A stretch of 64,000 nt of DNA. Source: Pagrus major. Its lineage: Eukaryota; Chordata; Actinopteri; Spariformes; Sparidae. Where the stretch lies: positions 5,764,663 through 5,828,662 of the forward strand of contig NC_133221.1 of assembly GCF_040436345.1 (NCBI RefSeq). Reading direction: 5' to 3'. The notes below the pieces were generated by a model, which made no database searches, was not told the origin of the DNA, and saw nothing but the letters and a program-made list of their open reading frames with translations. Made by a program: the position numbers and the translations under genes. Below are positions 13,885-28,514 of this stretch, in pieces (the first letter of the stretch is position 1; each line of letters begins with the position of its first letter).

Positions 13885-13894
13885 TATCTTCTAT

Positions 13895-13992
13895 ATGAAA
13901 GGAAGCTCACACGTATTTCAAATTCATACGCTACTGTGGCGATGAATTCAAAGAGCAGTATGAATTTGACTGGTGTGTGAGCTTCCTTTCAT
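13895..13992. repeat. Foldback (hairpin) of about 98 bp
   Basis: The left arm 13895-13912 (ATGAAAGGAAGCTCACAC) is perfectly complementary to the right arm 13975-13992. The pairing continues imperfectly inward ('tcaaattcatac' against 'gtatgaatttga'), giving arms of about 38 bp and a loop near 22 bp. This could be a small foldback transposon (MITE) or a transcribed hairpin. No coding potential. Confidence 0.85.
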
Positions 13993-13999
13993 GTGAATC

Positions 14000-15021
14000 A
14001 CCGGGGGGAAAGTTGCTTTGTGAGTCAAGTGGGAAATATCTATTGGATTTGACTACTACCTCTTTTAAATGAAGTTATAAGTAGGGTAGCTCATTCTGTC
14101 AGGTAGAAAATGTTCGTTTTATTCTTATAAATCTATGACCTGAATCAATCGCTTACTGTGCTGATGTAACTCACATATCTGCATGCCTTTGCACGACACA
14201 GAATGGTAATATTACAATACACCAGGGACAGATTACAACCAAACTAAATAACAGTCAACACGGTCAATATCAATAAACATCAATTACTTTCCGGTGCCAG
14301 CATGACCCAGTGAATGAAAAGGCCAACTGTATTCTGTCAGATTATGTGAGCTGGTGTGTATGAAATAGACAAGAGATTACACAGCCCAGAGATCCAGATT
14401 ATTTGGGGTTGTAGTTTTGGAGTGATGCTGTCATGCATTTAATTTACTAGAAGATAAAGCACCGTGGACACATTGTGCACACCCACAATCTGCCAGAAGG
14501 GGGAGACATGTAACTCAAAATAACTTGATTTGGATCTCGTGTGAATATTACTTGTATTTTCAGTATGTTTGTTCTTGTTTACAGCTCAATATGTTATCAT
14601 GGTGTTGAAACTATTCACAGGAAACTGAAGCTGTAACAACTTCCACTCTGTAGGTTAAAGATAATTAGTTTGAACAGTCAAATTGTAATTATTGATGAAC
14701 AATGTCATGCCTGTAAATGTTTTCGCAGAACATTTATTCTTTGCGTGCGTCTATTAATGACAAACAAAATCATGACTGGAGTACTTAATTTATCAATGAA
14801 GTAAAATCAATGAATTATGAGCACATTAATATATTTCCAGGAAACCTTTAATCTAGAAATGACTGCCTCTATATAGCACAGCTGAACATTATACACTCAA
14901 AATAAACTTAGTGTGTAAAGTTGACATTTAGAAATGAAACAAAAACACAAAGAAAGTTATGAGCAATACAAATAAAGCCTCTGAAAAGAATGTAGTGATG
15001 GCGGCTCATCGAGGATTGTGC
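14000..15021. other. Intergenic between pink1 5' side and protease gene A 3' end
   Basis: No gene is seen. A minus-strand AATAAA (TTTATT at 14733-14738) about 285 nt past the gene A stop codon is a candidate polyadenylation signal for gene A. Confidence 0.4.
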
Positions 15022-17844
<2,823 letters not shown>

Positions 17845-18620
17845 ATTTTTACTTTTCACCTGTAATGCAGAAACAAAACGATTCCAGACACAGAATTAAT
17901 GTGCCAGTTTATTCAGTTACTATCCTGATCTTTACTGATTATCTTTAAGTGCTGTCTTATGTAAAACACATAGTAGAATTGTACTTTTTATCCGTAGGGA
18001 CATGAGACCTAAAAAAATATATGGTAACACTATTACAATTCTGTTTTTTTGCCAGAATACATGCTGAAGAAGCGCGTCTTGCCCGAAACAAGAATAAGCA
18101 GTTTGATGGGAGGGCTGTCCTTTTATTTTTCTTTTGTTTATTCACTACAAGAGGGATCCAGCACCCCGTACTGAAGCTAGATACGTGAGTTGAGCGCGTT
18201 GTTTCGTATTTGTATGAACACTAATATAATAGAATTCAATACCGCATATAAGCAAGTGTACAATGTATGATTACCATTTAGTTTACCTTGAAAGCGGTAT
18301 ATCGCTGCAACCTTTAGTGTGAGATGTGTCTTAGTTTAACCCTTTCCGAACTAGGGATGACACCTGAAAGTATTCTGTAGATGAAGTACAACTAATTACT
18401 AACAAAAAGTTAACTTCTTCAACTGTAATCAGTGGCTGAGTCTTGTTACCGACTGGTTACAGTCTGTTAATGAGCTTAAATTCATCACGAGTATCAGCAC
18501 CTTGCTTGAAATGTTAATGTTACACAGAAATCTTACCCTGGAATCTGGCCAGACCCCTGATTATTGATCATAAATCATTAATTTCTGAACAAAAGGAGTT
18601 AGTATCACCATCTACTCACC
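17845..18620 (-). other. 5' UTR intron of protease gene A
   Basis: On the minus strand, GGGCTGACAG|GTGAGT at 18620/18619 is a strong donor, and TTTCTGCATTACAG|GTG at 17860/17859 is a strong acceptor 15 nt upstream of the ATG. The intron between them is about 760 bp (18619-17860). Nothing else is recognised in it. Confidence 0.6.
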
Positions 18621-18695
18621 TGTCAGCCCAAACACAAGTAATCTTCAGAGTTTCTCCTTCTGGTTGAACCAATGCTCCCCTGTTTGGCTTTTATA
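18621..18695 (-). promoter_or_regulatory. TATA box and first non-coding exon of protease gene A
   Basis: TATAAAAG reads on the minus strand at 18695-18688. Transcription starting about 30 nt downstream, near 18663, would give a non-coding first exon of about 43 nt ending at the donor at 18620. TATA-driven initiation is usual for secreted serine proteases with tissue-restricted expression. The start site is inferred. Confidence 0.6.
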
Positions 18696-21491
18696 GTGTA
18701 ACTGTATCCCTTGTTCAAATCTTTTGTTGACATTATCTCTTCGGCCGGTTTTGTACTGTGACCATCTCACGCTGCAACAAAGCGACTGACCTACAACATG
18801 ACAAAGCTAAAGTGTTCTCCTGTATTATGTTTGTCTCTCAGCTCTAGTTTTCTGCCTGTACCTGGGGATATGAGGGGATGGGAACGCCTTTTGCATAGTC
18901 ATCATCACCACCACCAGGTTATGGACATCACAAATGTCTGATTTCTTGCATGTCTTTGCAAACATTTTCTAATAAAGAACACTGATCAAAAACAGGTAAA
19001 AGATCGTATCTCATCTCTCTATTTTCCCACTTTTAATCTATGAATTACGTAGAGCTCATGTAAAGGATATTTAAGACGGATTACTCTCCGGCTGTTTACC
19101 CTCTGGCTGTACCTTCTGTTCTCCACATTACAAAAGGCAAACAACAACTCACACATCATGGTTCTGCTGTCCTACACGTCCTGGGTTTTGTTGTACACAT
19201 GGGCGCAGAATCTCACAGATTTATCACACTATTAGTCAGAGAAATAGTCTGACTGTGGACTAAAACTAAAACACTTTAACGAAATGTGAAAAATTATTTA
19301 AAAAAAAAAAACAGAGCAGAGAAAAGAAAAGAAAAGCAGCAGATCCTCAATTTTGAGAGGCTCGAACCAGCGAAAATGTATTTACTCACAATTGACAACT
19401 CCGTTAATGGACTCATTTCTCCAGCTCTAAATAAAATAATAATACTTAGCCAAAGCAAACGGTGTGGAAAAACACCTGATAAAGTGTGGGACTAAAATGA
19501 GGACTTTATGCACAACCTTCGTGGTGGATTTTTTGACTTGCTGATGCAACTCCATCCTGGCTCCCTGCCAACGAAGAGCTTTTGTGCTCCCCCACAGAGA
19601 CGGACGATGGATTCAGATTCACCAGGCAGCCAGAAGCACAACTGCAAATGAATTCTGACATCACTTAGTGTCTGACGGATGTGGAAATGAGCGTTTGCTA
19701 ACACATTTGCAGTTACAGCTACAGAACCTTAAGTGATAAAATCTTAATGTTATATTCGCAGCTTGTTGCGCTGCTCAAAGTGGACAAATGTATTCATGCA
19801 GGTTAAAACCTGTACTGTAAAACTGTATCGCTCACAATACTTGTACTTATACAATATAAGTACTTGTACTTTAATCCAGTACATTTTCTCCTCTTGCAAC
19901 TACTTTATTCGTCTTCGCTACATTTGAGAGACACATATTGTTCTTTTTACTCGACTATATTTACATTCTTCTACTTTTAGTACTTTGCTTACAGACCCAC
20001 TTTGATAATTGGCAACCCAGTCGCCAGAATTGTAAATAAAGGGATATGTGAAGCTTGGACATTTTTTTTTATGCTGCAACTTTACGTTAACTCCCATTTT
20101 CATTTCAATGAAATGAATTAGGAAAAAATGATGTTATTGCTTTTCTGATTCTGTCACCACGGACACAGCTGGAAACTGTCCTGTCACGATGTTCAAAATA
20201 TTCAGTGGTTTCATGCTTGTACCAGTGCTGATGATGCAAGTCAGCTCATATACACGTAATGTTACATGAAAGTACAACAAATGTTGATATATAAGTCTGA
20301 CATGTACAAATTTGAATGCATCTGTGTTTTTTCAGAAAGTTGAATGGGCTGTACTAGTACTTTTTTACCTTTTACTGTATTCACACTTGAATCCATTACT
20401 TTATTCACATTGGTACACTGCTGTATTACTACTTTCAGTAAAAGAGTCAAATACTTACTGTACTGTAAAAGGTGGGCTGTGAAAGTACTGCAGGTAGGCC
20501 GCAAGAGGTCAAAGTTACATTTTGTAGTTAAATTATGTGTTATTCTTTTTTATCTGACCTATTTTTATCCGTGTTTTTACACCCAGCTATGGAGATTAAG
20601 TTCAGCAGGCGGCGCTGCAGGAAAACAAGAATCAACATTATTTGATTGGGTGACAGACTTCGACACAACATTGGCACCTATCTTATATCGCATCGATGAT
20701 GGGAACTGAGCTGTGATTAAAAGTTTGGGTGGGTCCCAGAACAATTTCAAATCGGGCTGCGTCATTCTGAAGTTTGGGAATCGCTGGTCTAACATTCGAT
20801 AATTTGAGAAACGTTTCTCATTAGACATTATGCGATTTCTCCTCAGCTAGTCAAAGGAAAATTCCCATAAAGTTTGAACGGGAAGCCTCTGCTGAGTCAC
20901 TGGTGCTGTTAGGAAGGTGATACTGGCACAGATAAGACATCAGTGCAACCTCCGTCTAATCACTGTAAACCAAGATTATCTCAGGATCTACATGTCTCCT
21001 CTCCAGTGAAACATTTTGCTACAGCATCATGAATTAGTCATTTTTTAAGTGACTTCAGTTTTATCTTCCTAATGTCATTAATTGAAAATAAACCACAGGG
21101 CACTTTCAGTCCTCATGTGCGGACGCTGATGAGCAATAAGTGTGTGTATTAAAACAGAGAGGAGGTTTTAGGGATTAGAGAGCTGTAGTTTGTGATGCAC
21201 AGATGACTTGTCATTCCAGCGTCTGACAGATGAATGTGAGAGCTGGCCGCCATGCGCAGTGATGACAGCTCTCGGATAGAGGAGCGGGTCATGCGGAAAA
21301 AAGCCAGTGGTCAGCACTCAGGGGGATGTGAGAGGTACCAAGAGCGCGACTAGAGCTATCAGTAGCATGGAGGGCAAACACAGAGGGCTATTAGCCAGCC
21401 GAGGTCAGGAACTCCGCAGAGGGATGGTAGCAGCGATAAGACCTGCCTGAGCCGTGCTCCATTTTTAATGACACCCGGGCCTGAGAATAGA

Positions 21492-21530
<39 letters not shown>

Positions 21531-22110
21531 CTGGCTCGACCTGGCCGAGTACAACGAGATTCTGCTGCTTGTCATCAGTCAAACACCCTCATTAATCCTT
21601 CCTGGGGAAATCAGTGAGGGGAGACTGAGCAGTGATGAAGAGCTACAGATCTCCTCGCTGAACCTTCTTTCATTCAGCCCCATTTGATCCACATGAGTGG
21701 GTACAATCACAAGGTTGAAGATGTCAGATATTAGACAGAGCTGACAGGCCCTGACATCAGAGTAGCTGTGCAATTAACATGGAGGTCCTGACGTGCAGAA
21801 GGAAGACAACACAATACATGCCTCACCTTTAATGTGACAGTAAATGGTCCTTAAGTCTTCAACTAGGTAATTAAGTAAACAATGATATAGGGCAGTGTGA
21901 ATAGGTCATAGAAAAAGGTGGCACGAGGGGCCGTGCTGAGGAATCTTCAATTATATATTGGTCCAGGACAAGGAGGTGACCATGGAAACTGAAATAGGAA
22001 CTATAAGTAACCCGAGAGTGCAGGTGCAATCCTTCCCGTTAAAATTAGAGGAGAAGCACACAGGTAAAGCTCTCTCAGTGTGTAGACTGCTGCTTTCCTA
22101 TTGTTTCGTT
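18696..22110. other. Intergenic region between divergent protease genes A and B
   Basis: No third gene is visible. It contains an AAAAG-rich patch near 19315-19340 and dispersed repeat fragments around 19840-20000 and 20340-20470 ('ctacatttgagag', 'tttactgtattcac' blocks of the family at 27660). A GC-richer stretch with an AGC repeat lies at 21180-21690. No strong TATA box is evident for gene B other than 'attatatatt' near 21950. Confidence 0.5.
21497..21529 (+). repeat. (AGC)11 trinucleotide repeat
   Basis: Eleven perfect AGC units. In one frame they read as poly-Gln in a 64-codon open frame starting at 21493 (MEQQQ...). That frame has no family similarity I recognise, so I do not call it a gene. 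Confidence 0.9.
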
Positions 22111-25100
22111 ATGGACCTGCTGTCTTTATTATGTTGCATACTGTTGGAAGTCCTGGCTGTGAGCTGTAAGTAAGCCTCTTTAATGTTGAATTTACAGTTT
22201 TCTTTTTTGATGCATGAAAGGGCTTTAAGTGAAGTTGAGCCTCTGGGGGACACATCGGCAAGGGAAAGTTGGGATGCAGACTCTGCTCGTACTAGCATCC
22301 TGAAAAAACAACATATTCTCAGTGTTTAAAATGGGCTGAATATCTTATTAGCATCTCTTTTTATCAATGTTTTAAAAGATCCCTTTTAAGGCTGTACTCT
22401 GGGGCATATTAAAGTCCTGATGCTCCCTCCTGAGATGATCTTTTGATAAAAAAAAGTGTGACTCAGAGCCATTTTCATCTGGGCATGACTGAGCTTCTGA
22501 CTGTTTTAAATCATAAATCAGATGAGTGGAGAAAATTTAAAGGGCAGATTGTACTGAAAAGTTAATGAAATATATCAAAAGTACATCAGACGGAGCATCA
22601 TTTTGTTTTTGAATAGTTTTCTGTACTGCCATAAAGTCACCTGTTGAATCTGCTGATGTTCTTGTTTACATTGTGAAGTTGAATTCAAAATGTTGTCATG
22701 CAGTTTCGAAGCTCTGTAACACGCTACTTAGTACAACAAAGATATCTTTTCGAGATAACTGAAGAGCTTTTGAAATGGAAAGGTCAGTAAAAGTGTGCTT
22801 TTTTTTCACCAAAAGAATTTGAAACCTCAGAAAACAACAGATGAAGGCGAACGGCGACATAATTGCGGCCAACACCCCCTTTTGTGCCAGGCAATTATGT
22901 GGCTAAGATAAAAATGTGAAAGGAGACTCTGATAAACATCATAAACAGGTCCAGGATCTGGGACAATGTTGGAGGCTGTTGAATGTTTACAGATGAGCGT
23001 GTTTTGAAAATAGAATAATAATAATGATAATGATAATTGCATTGTTTCCATGTACAGTTTAACAGAGTGTAACCAAATTCAGTTCAGCCCACAGGACACA
23101 ATAGGAGACCCATTATTCAAGGCTCAGTTCCCAGGTCATTACATAACCTTTTCTGATGTACTCGTATGTGTGTGTGTGATTACCTCACACACACCGAATC
23201 CCTATAGTACACTGTATAGAGTTACCATTTAGCTTTTTGACACGCACACATGCTGCTAATTATAGCTCAGGATCAATATCCAGGCAGTAATGAGAGGCTA
23301 TTGTTTCATCCCTGGTGGCTCTCAGTCACTGTGATGTTGACTTTCAGTGTATGAGTTTCAGATGTTTACAGTGTACTGTAGATGCTCTCAGAGATGTTGT
23401 GTGGATTTTAGAAATACTGAGTCCAAGTGCTCCAAAGTTCCCTAAGCATACAGTACATTTGCCAATCTTGAGACCTCAAAAATAGGGAGGGGGTTTCCAA
23501 CCCAGAGCAGGGATCTAAGGGTCCCCCCTGCAAAATCTTGAGATCCAGAGACAACAGCATTTTTACGTTCGATACTGTTAATTTTACCTTTAATTCTGAG
23601 AAAACAATACAGAACATTTCACCCCTCTGACATGAACTTACATGAATCTATTGCACGTAATGCAAGTAATTTTCATCACTTTTTAATTTTTTTTTACTCC
23701 TGCCCCTTAAATAGTCTGTGCATGCCACTGCCCCATATGTCTGTCAGCCTCTCGATGGTGATTGATGTCGGTGCAACCACAGATTTTTTACAAAGTGCGT
23801 GCCCCTTTCCTTAAAAATTCAGGACATTTAAAATTGCTGTGTCACTGAGGAGTACGAGGCACAACTGAACAATAGGCTACACACTATACAGCGACAGAAA
23901 CAGGTTGTGATGAAGGTAAAAAGGTAGTTGGCAGGTACGGCCACCAAGTCTCTCAAGTTTTTGGATTTTTCACATTTTATTTCTTCAGTCCAATGTTATT
24001 CGCCAATGTAAAGGTTGTATCGAAGGCTGCTGCCCAGTGACTTAATTCATGATTCACGATTCAATTGAATTATTATTCATTAACCTTTCATGTATTAAAA
24101 CATACAACTGATGTGTTGTTAAATCAATCTTGGATATCAGCTTTTACAAGATGTTTAAGTCTTCAGCTGTTTTAGTAAAGTAAATCACATTTTAAGGGGC
24201 TGATCCATTTGAGTGCTTTGCATCTTTTCTATTATAACAATTATAAGACGTATTCAGCACCTCTACTTAAGTAAAGGTACTAATACTGCAATATAAAAAA
24301 TACCCCTTTGGGAGTAAAAGTCCTGCACTGAAAATATAACATATTTTATTTTACAACGTATTATAAATTACTCCTCAAAAGCTCTGCAAATCGCCCCCTC
24401 GGAGTGTTAAACAATAAATATTGTTTTATTAGCATTCATGCATTAACGTTTAAGTAGTACTCTACTTATGTAGTTGAGGTATTTATAACTATTTAACTCG
24501 ATAGTTTCTTCTGTAACATATTTTATAACCTTAGATATGTTACGGTTACCTGGAGAAAGTGCGAAGGTGAGAAAACAAGCTCTTTATCAAGATACACTGT
24601 AGGTTTGTTTTTCAGTGTGCAGTTCATCTGAAACGTACTATTTCAAATATGTTTTGTAAAGAATATAGTAATACTTTATGTAGTAATTAGGGTGCACACA
24701 TGTACCAACAAGATGTATGTTTTTGTTCGGTGGTGATATCTAATCTCACGTGGGAAGCGCTAGATGTGTGGCATGAAACAGAAATAAGAAATAAACTGTA
24801 AACTAAAAGCTCATCATATGTTTATGCATGTCACTGTATCACTCTGAGTTGTGTAGAAGTACAGCAAGACAACAGTAAATACTTGTGCTCAAGCAGCAAT
24901 TATTTAGTAAATGTAGGCTACTTAGTTAGTTTCCTCCACTACAGGAAGAGAGGAGGTCCAAATCAAGTCATGGTGTTGTCTCCAAACTGTGTGTTTACAT
25001 CAGATAGACACTCATGGTCAGACTCATCCTCGCTGTGGCTCAGAGCAGGATTGCTTTTCATTGATCTGCTAAGCCAGCAGCGTCTGTGCACTGAAGTCCT

Positions 25101-28100
25101 TCTTTATGACTTCTGTTGTTCCTGCTGATGCTGCAGTAATAATGTTACAACTCTGTCTGCTCTCCTCTGTGTGGGTTTGTTCACAAAAGAAACCTTACGG
25201 ACGCTTTTATTTGTTTCTCCCTAAATCAAGTCTTTATTTCCCTGTGTGCATGTGTCGCAGGTAAAGAGGTGGCCCAGGAGCGCATAGTGGGAGGATACGC
25301 ACCGGTTCCACATTCAATCAAGTACATTGTGTCGATACAGACGACCCAGCGTCAGCACTTCTGCGGGGGCTCCCTGATAAATAAGTACTGGGTGCTCACG
25401 GCAGCTCACTGTAACGTCGGGTGAGTTCATTCTTCTTTTGATTTGAGTCTAAAAGTTAACCTGAGGCAGAACCCACCGGTCACAGTATACTGCACACCTT
25501 TGTGTCCTGATTAAGTTTTTGTATAGGCAGCAATAAAAGGCCTGTTGACATATGATGACCTCAACTTGACTTCTCTGCGTGTTAATGTGTGTATACATGA
25601 TTACCATCGCAGATCCAGTCATTTGGAGCCATATCAGATAGTCACTTCTAGATAGTTATGGAGACTATTGAGAGAAAGCACATGAAAGTGACACCGGCAG
25701 TAACAAAAGGAGCTCTCTACCGCTGGAATCTGACACAAGTATAGGAAAGTTTCAAGGCTTAATGACAATAAATTTTTTGCTCGTAAGGAAGCAATAACTT
25801 CAGACAGTTTAGTCCAGATAACAACAAACTGGTCCTGGTCTTTCATTCGATTACAGAAACTGGATTGTCGGTGAAGTGTCAATAGCGCCTACTTCCCGAA
25901 CAGTGGACAAACAACAGCTTCAGTCCTCCTTCACTGTTATAACAGTAGTCAGCAGTCCAGTGGGTTGTGATGTCATAAATCGGGCTCGAGCCCCGCCTCT
26001 TAAAATCAGATTTTCAAATTATTTTTTTTTTACAGTATACTCACACATGGGTCAAAGACTGTGAAAGGTGTCTCGTATGATGAACCAACAGAGAATTACC
26101 ACACTACTCTGTTTTTCTCATTAGCTCAGTGCAGCTTTTTAGCATCTTTCATCTCATCGTTTGGTTTTATATTAAAGAGGTCATATAATGCTAATTATCA
26201 GGTTCATACTTTTAATTGGGGGTCCTAGCAGAATAGGTTTACATACTTTAATTTTCAAAAAAACATAATTTTTCTCATAGGGTGATTTGCTGCAGCACCC
26301 CTTTTCACACTGCGTCTCGAATGCTCCGTTTTAGCTACGGAGTGAGACATCTTGCCCCTGTTCAATCTTTGGTGAGAGTTGCACATGCGCATTACCCAAA
26401 GAGCAGAATGTAGCCAATCAGAGGCAGAGCAGGGCGGGTCATGCCTAGCAAGGTAGTGTGATCCAAAATAACGCCGCTACAGCTGGTAACCAAGGCTGCG
26501 GAACAGCCGTATATATTTTATAATATATATGTAAATATATATATTTATATTATATTATATTTACTATTCATCCCTTTGGCGTGGACACAAAAATGCAACA
26601 TAACACAATAAAGGAAAGGCAAAAACCCAAAAGGCAGAATATGACCTCTGTAATGTTGCTCCGTCAGTATCACTGAGTGACATCAACGGAGGCAATTTAT
26701 AAGATTACATCGAGCCACAAAAGGCTTTATATTACTTTTTTCCACATAGGCCATAGATTTTCTGTGTAAAATTGGTGGAGTTACCCTTTAAAAGAAACCT
26801 AAAACATGTTGAATAGTCCACTTATATAGATCCCACAATGTCAACCCATTCCTTCAATATTCACGACACATACTATCTTCACAACACGGTGTCTCTAAAT
26901 TGCTTTTCCTCTCTGCAGGGTAGAGAAGATGATGATCGTGGCAGGGGACTACTCTCTGGCCATCTATGAGGGAACAGAGCAAGAAATCCTGCCCCAACTT
27001 TTGGTTCCCCACCCTGAGTACAACAGCACCACCAACAACAACGACATCATGCTTATAAAGGTGCAATCCGCAAACTATCGGACTCTATGTTCGACTGAAT
27101 TCATTTTCTCTCTTCACTGATCACACTGTCTATCTTCATCTCTCCAGCTGAAGGCCCCGGTCTATCTGAACAGCTACGTGTCCATCGCTCTGCTGCCCCG
27201 GCACGGCGCCTCCATAGCGGAGGGGAGAGTGTGCCGAGTGTCAGGCTGGGGATACACCAGCCCGAGCGGAGGCCAGATCCCCTCCACCCTCCGCACTGTC
27301 AAGATCCCCATCGTCTCCACTGAAAAATGCAACAGCAGTGAGTCCTTCGACGGCGGGATCACAGAAAACATGCTCTGTGCTGGTTACAGCATCGGTGGAA
27401 AGGATGCCTGTCAGGTAAGAGGACCTCAGTGTTTTTACTCAGTGTGTGGATACTTGGCATTTGGTTTGGTTAATCTTGATATATTTGACTTTGCAGAACA
27501 GAAACATTTTGCTAATAGATAATTGATTTTAAATATTTTTTTCTTCCATTACTTTAAAATTACTCCTATGGGAAAGTCCTTGTGCAGTATCCCAGTAATC
27601 CCAGTTCCAGTAAAGGATTAAAACCAACATTTTTCTAACTCAATTATTTCTAACTTCTCTAAGCTGTCTTTTTATGCTGCTTTATACTTCCACTCCAATA
27701 CATTTCAGAGGGAAATATAATACTTTTCACTTACCTATTGCTGAAATTATTAATTACTTTGCAGATAAATAGACAAAATGGATGGATGCGAGTTGTATGC
27801 AATGTATTGCTGTAGGTTAGTCTACTTTTCAGCATGTACTGTCAGTGAGAAGTCATGTCCACCTCAAGCAGCTGCAACATAAAACATTGCTTTACATTAT
27901 TGGCATTACTCCTAATTCTATGCTGTAATACATAAAATACATCATTGACAGTAACCATTTTTTGTACTTTAACTTGGGAGTGTTTTATATAGTGTTATTG
28001 CATATTTAACTACAGTACTGTGAAGGATCTGAATATTTCTCCCACCACTGGTCTCAGAAATGTGGTGTCATCTGCTGTACTCTGTAGTTTTCACAAACGT

Positions 28101-28514
28101 TACTACAGGAGTAAGCTGTGCATTTGTTAGGCATTTCAAACAATGGAGGTCTACGCCATAAATGAAGCTATTTCAGGCTGTGACTACACAAACAATACTT
28201 GTAAATCAGTCCAGTTCGGTGCTGGTTTTGGTCGTTTCATTGGAAGAAAAATATAGAACATCACCCGACCTTTCCTTTAAGTTTCTTTGGTAAAATGTGA
28301 CTCTAAGAAGCACCTGACGTTTCCTCCTCTCCTGCTGTTTCAGGGGGACTCCGGGGGTCCGCTCGTATGTGAGGGCCGGGTCTACGGCGTGGTGTCCTGG
28401 GGGAAAGGATGTGCTGATGCCCAGTTTCCTGGAGTCTACAGCACTGTGTCCAAGTTCCGCAGGTGGATAGACAACACCATCTTTAACTACTACAGCAAGT
28501 GCAAGAAGGATTAA
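22111..28514 (+). CDS. Secreted trypsin-like serine protease B (complete, 5 coding exons, 264 aa)
   Basis: S1A-family protease predicted to cleave after Arg/Lys. Coding exons are 22111-22165, 25261-25420, 26919-27060, 27148-27414 and 28344-28514. They join to 795 nt with phases 1, 2, 0, 0, as in gene A; exon 1 is 55 nt in both. A signal peptide covers about residues 1-16 or 1-19. Activation is expected after Arg26, freeing IVGG. The triad is His68 (TAAHC), Asp114 (NNDIML) and Ser211 (GDSGGP); Asp205 in GGKDACQ is the S1 determinant. The eight core cysteines are present, plus two unusual ones: Cys19 near the signal junction and Cys261 in the tail SKCKKD. NST and NSS sequons suggest N-glycosylation. 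The propeptide KEVAQER lacks the acidic trypsinogen motif. An in-frame extension upstream of 22111 has no ATG that gives a better leader. No canonical AATAAA was found soon after the stop. Confidence 0.93.
22166..25260 (+). other. Intron 1 of protease gene B
   Basis: A 3.1-kb intron with donor T|GTAAGTAAG and acceptor GTGTCGCAG|GT. It holds an ATAATAATGATAATGATA patch near 23020, a repeat-like segment at 24240-24560 ('ctacttaagtaaaggtacta', 'ggagtaaaagtcctgcact') and otherwise AT-rich unique-looking DNA. No exon of another gene is seen. Confidence 0.6.
25640..26035 (-). mobile_element. Dispersed repeat fragment, minus orientation, gene B intron 2
   Basis: Read on the minus strand it has 'ctgattttaagaggcggggc' and 'tttatgacatcacaac', matching the core of the repeat at 15605-15960. 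The similarity outside that core is weak, so the left boundary is uncertain. Confidence 0.45.
26172..26653 (+). mobile_element. MITE-like non-autonomous DNA transposon, about 480 bp
   Basis: Near-perfect terminal inverted repeats: AGAGGTCATATAATGC at 26176-26191 and GCAGAATATGACCTCT at 26634-26649, one mismatch apart. A TTAA flanks the left end and a diverged TGTAA-type flank the right. There is no coding potential. From memory this matches an abundant percomorph element. A TTAA-like target would suit a piggyBac-type source, but that is inference. It sits in intron 2 of protease B. Confidence 0.8.
27640..28055 (+). mobile_element. Dispersed repeat in gene B intron 4
   Basis: It runs from 'tacttccactccaatacatt' to 'gtgaaggatctgaatattt' and 'cccaccactgg'. 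The end block is shared with the copies at 11946-12130 (minus strand) and about 17380-17410. Confidence 0.6.

Noticed and set aside
21493-21687. 64-codon plus-strand frame with poly-Gln
   Set aside because: Only the AGC repeat makes it notable; no splice context or family similarity supports a protein.
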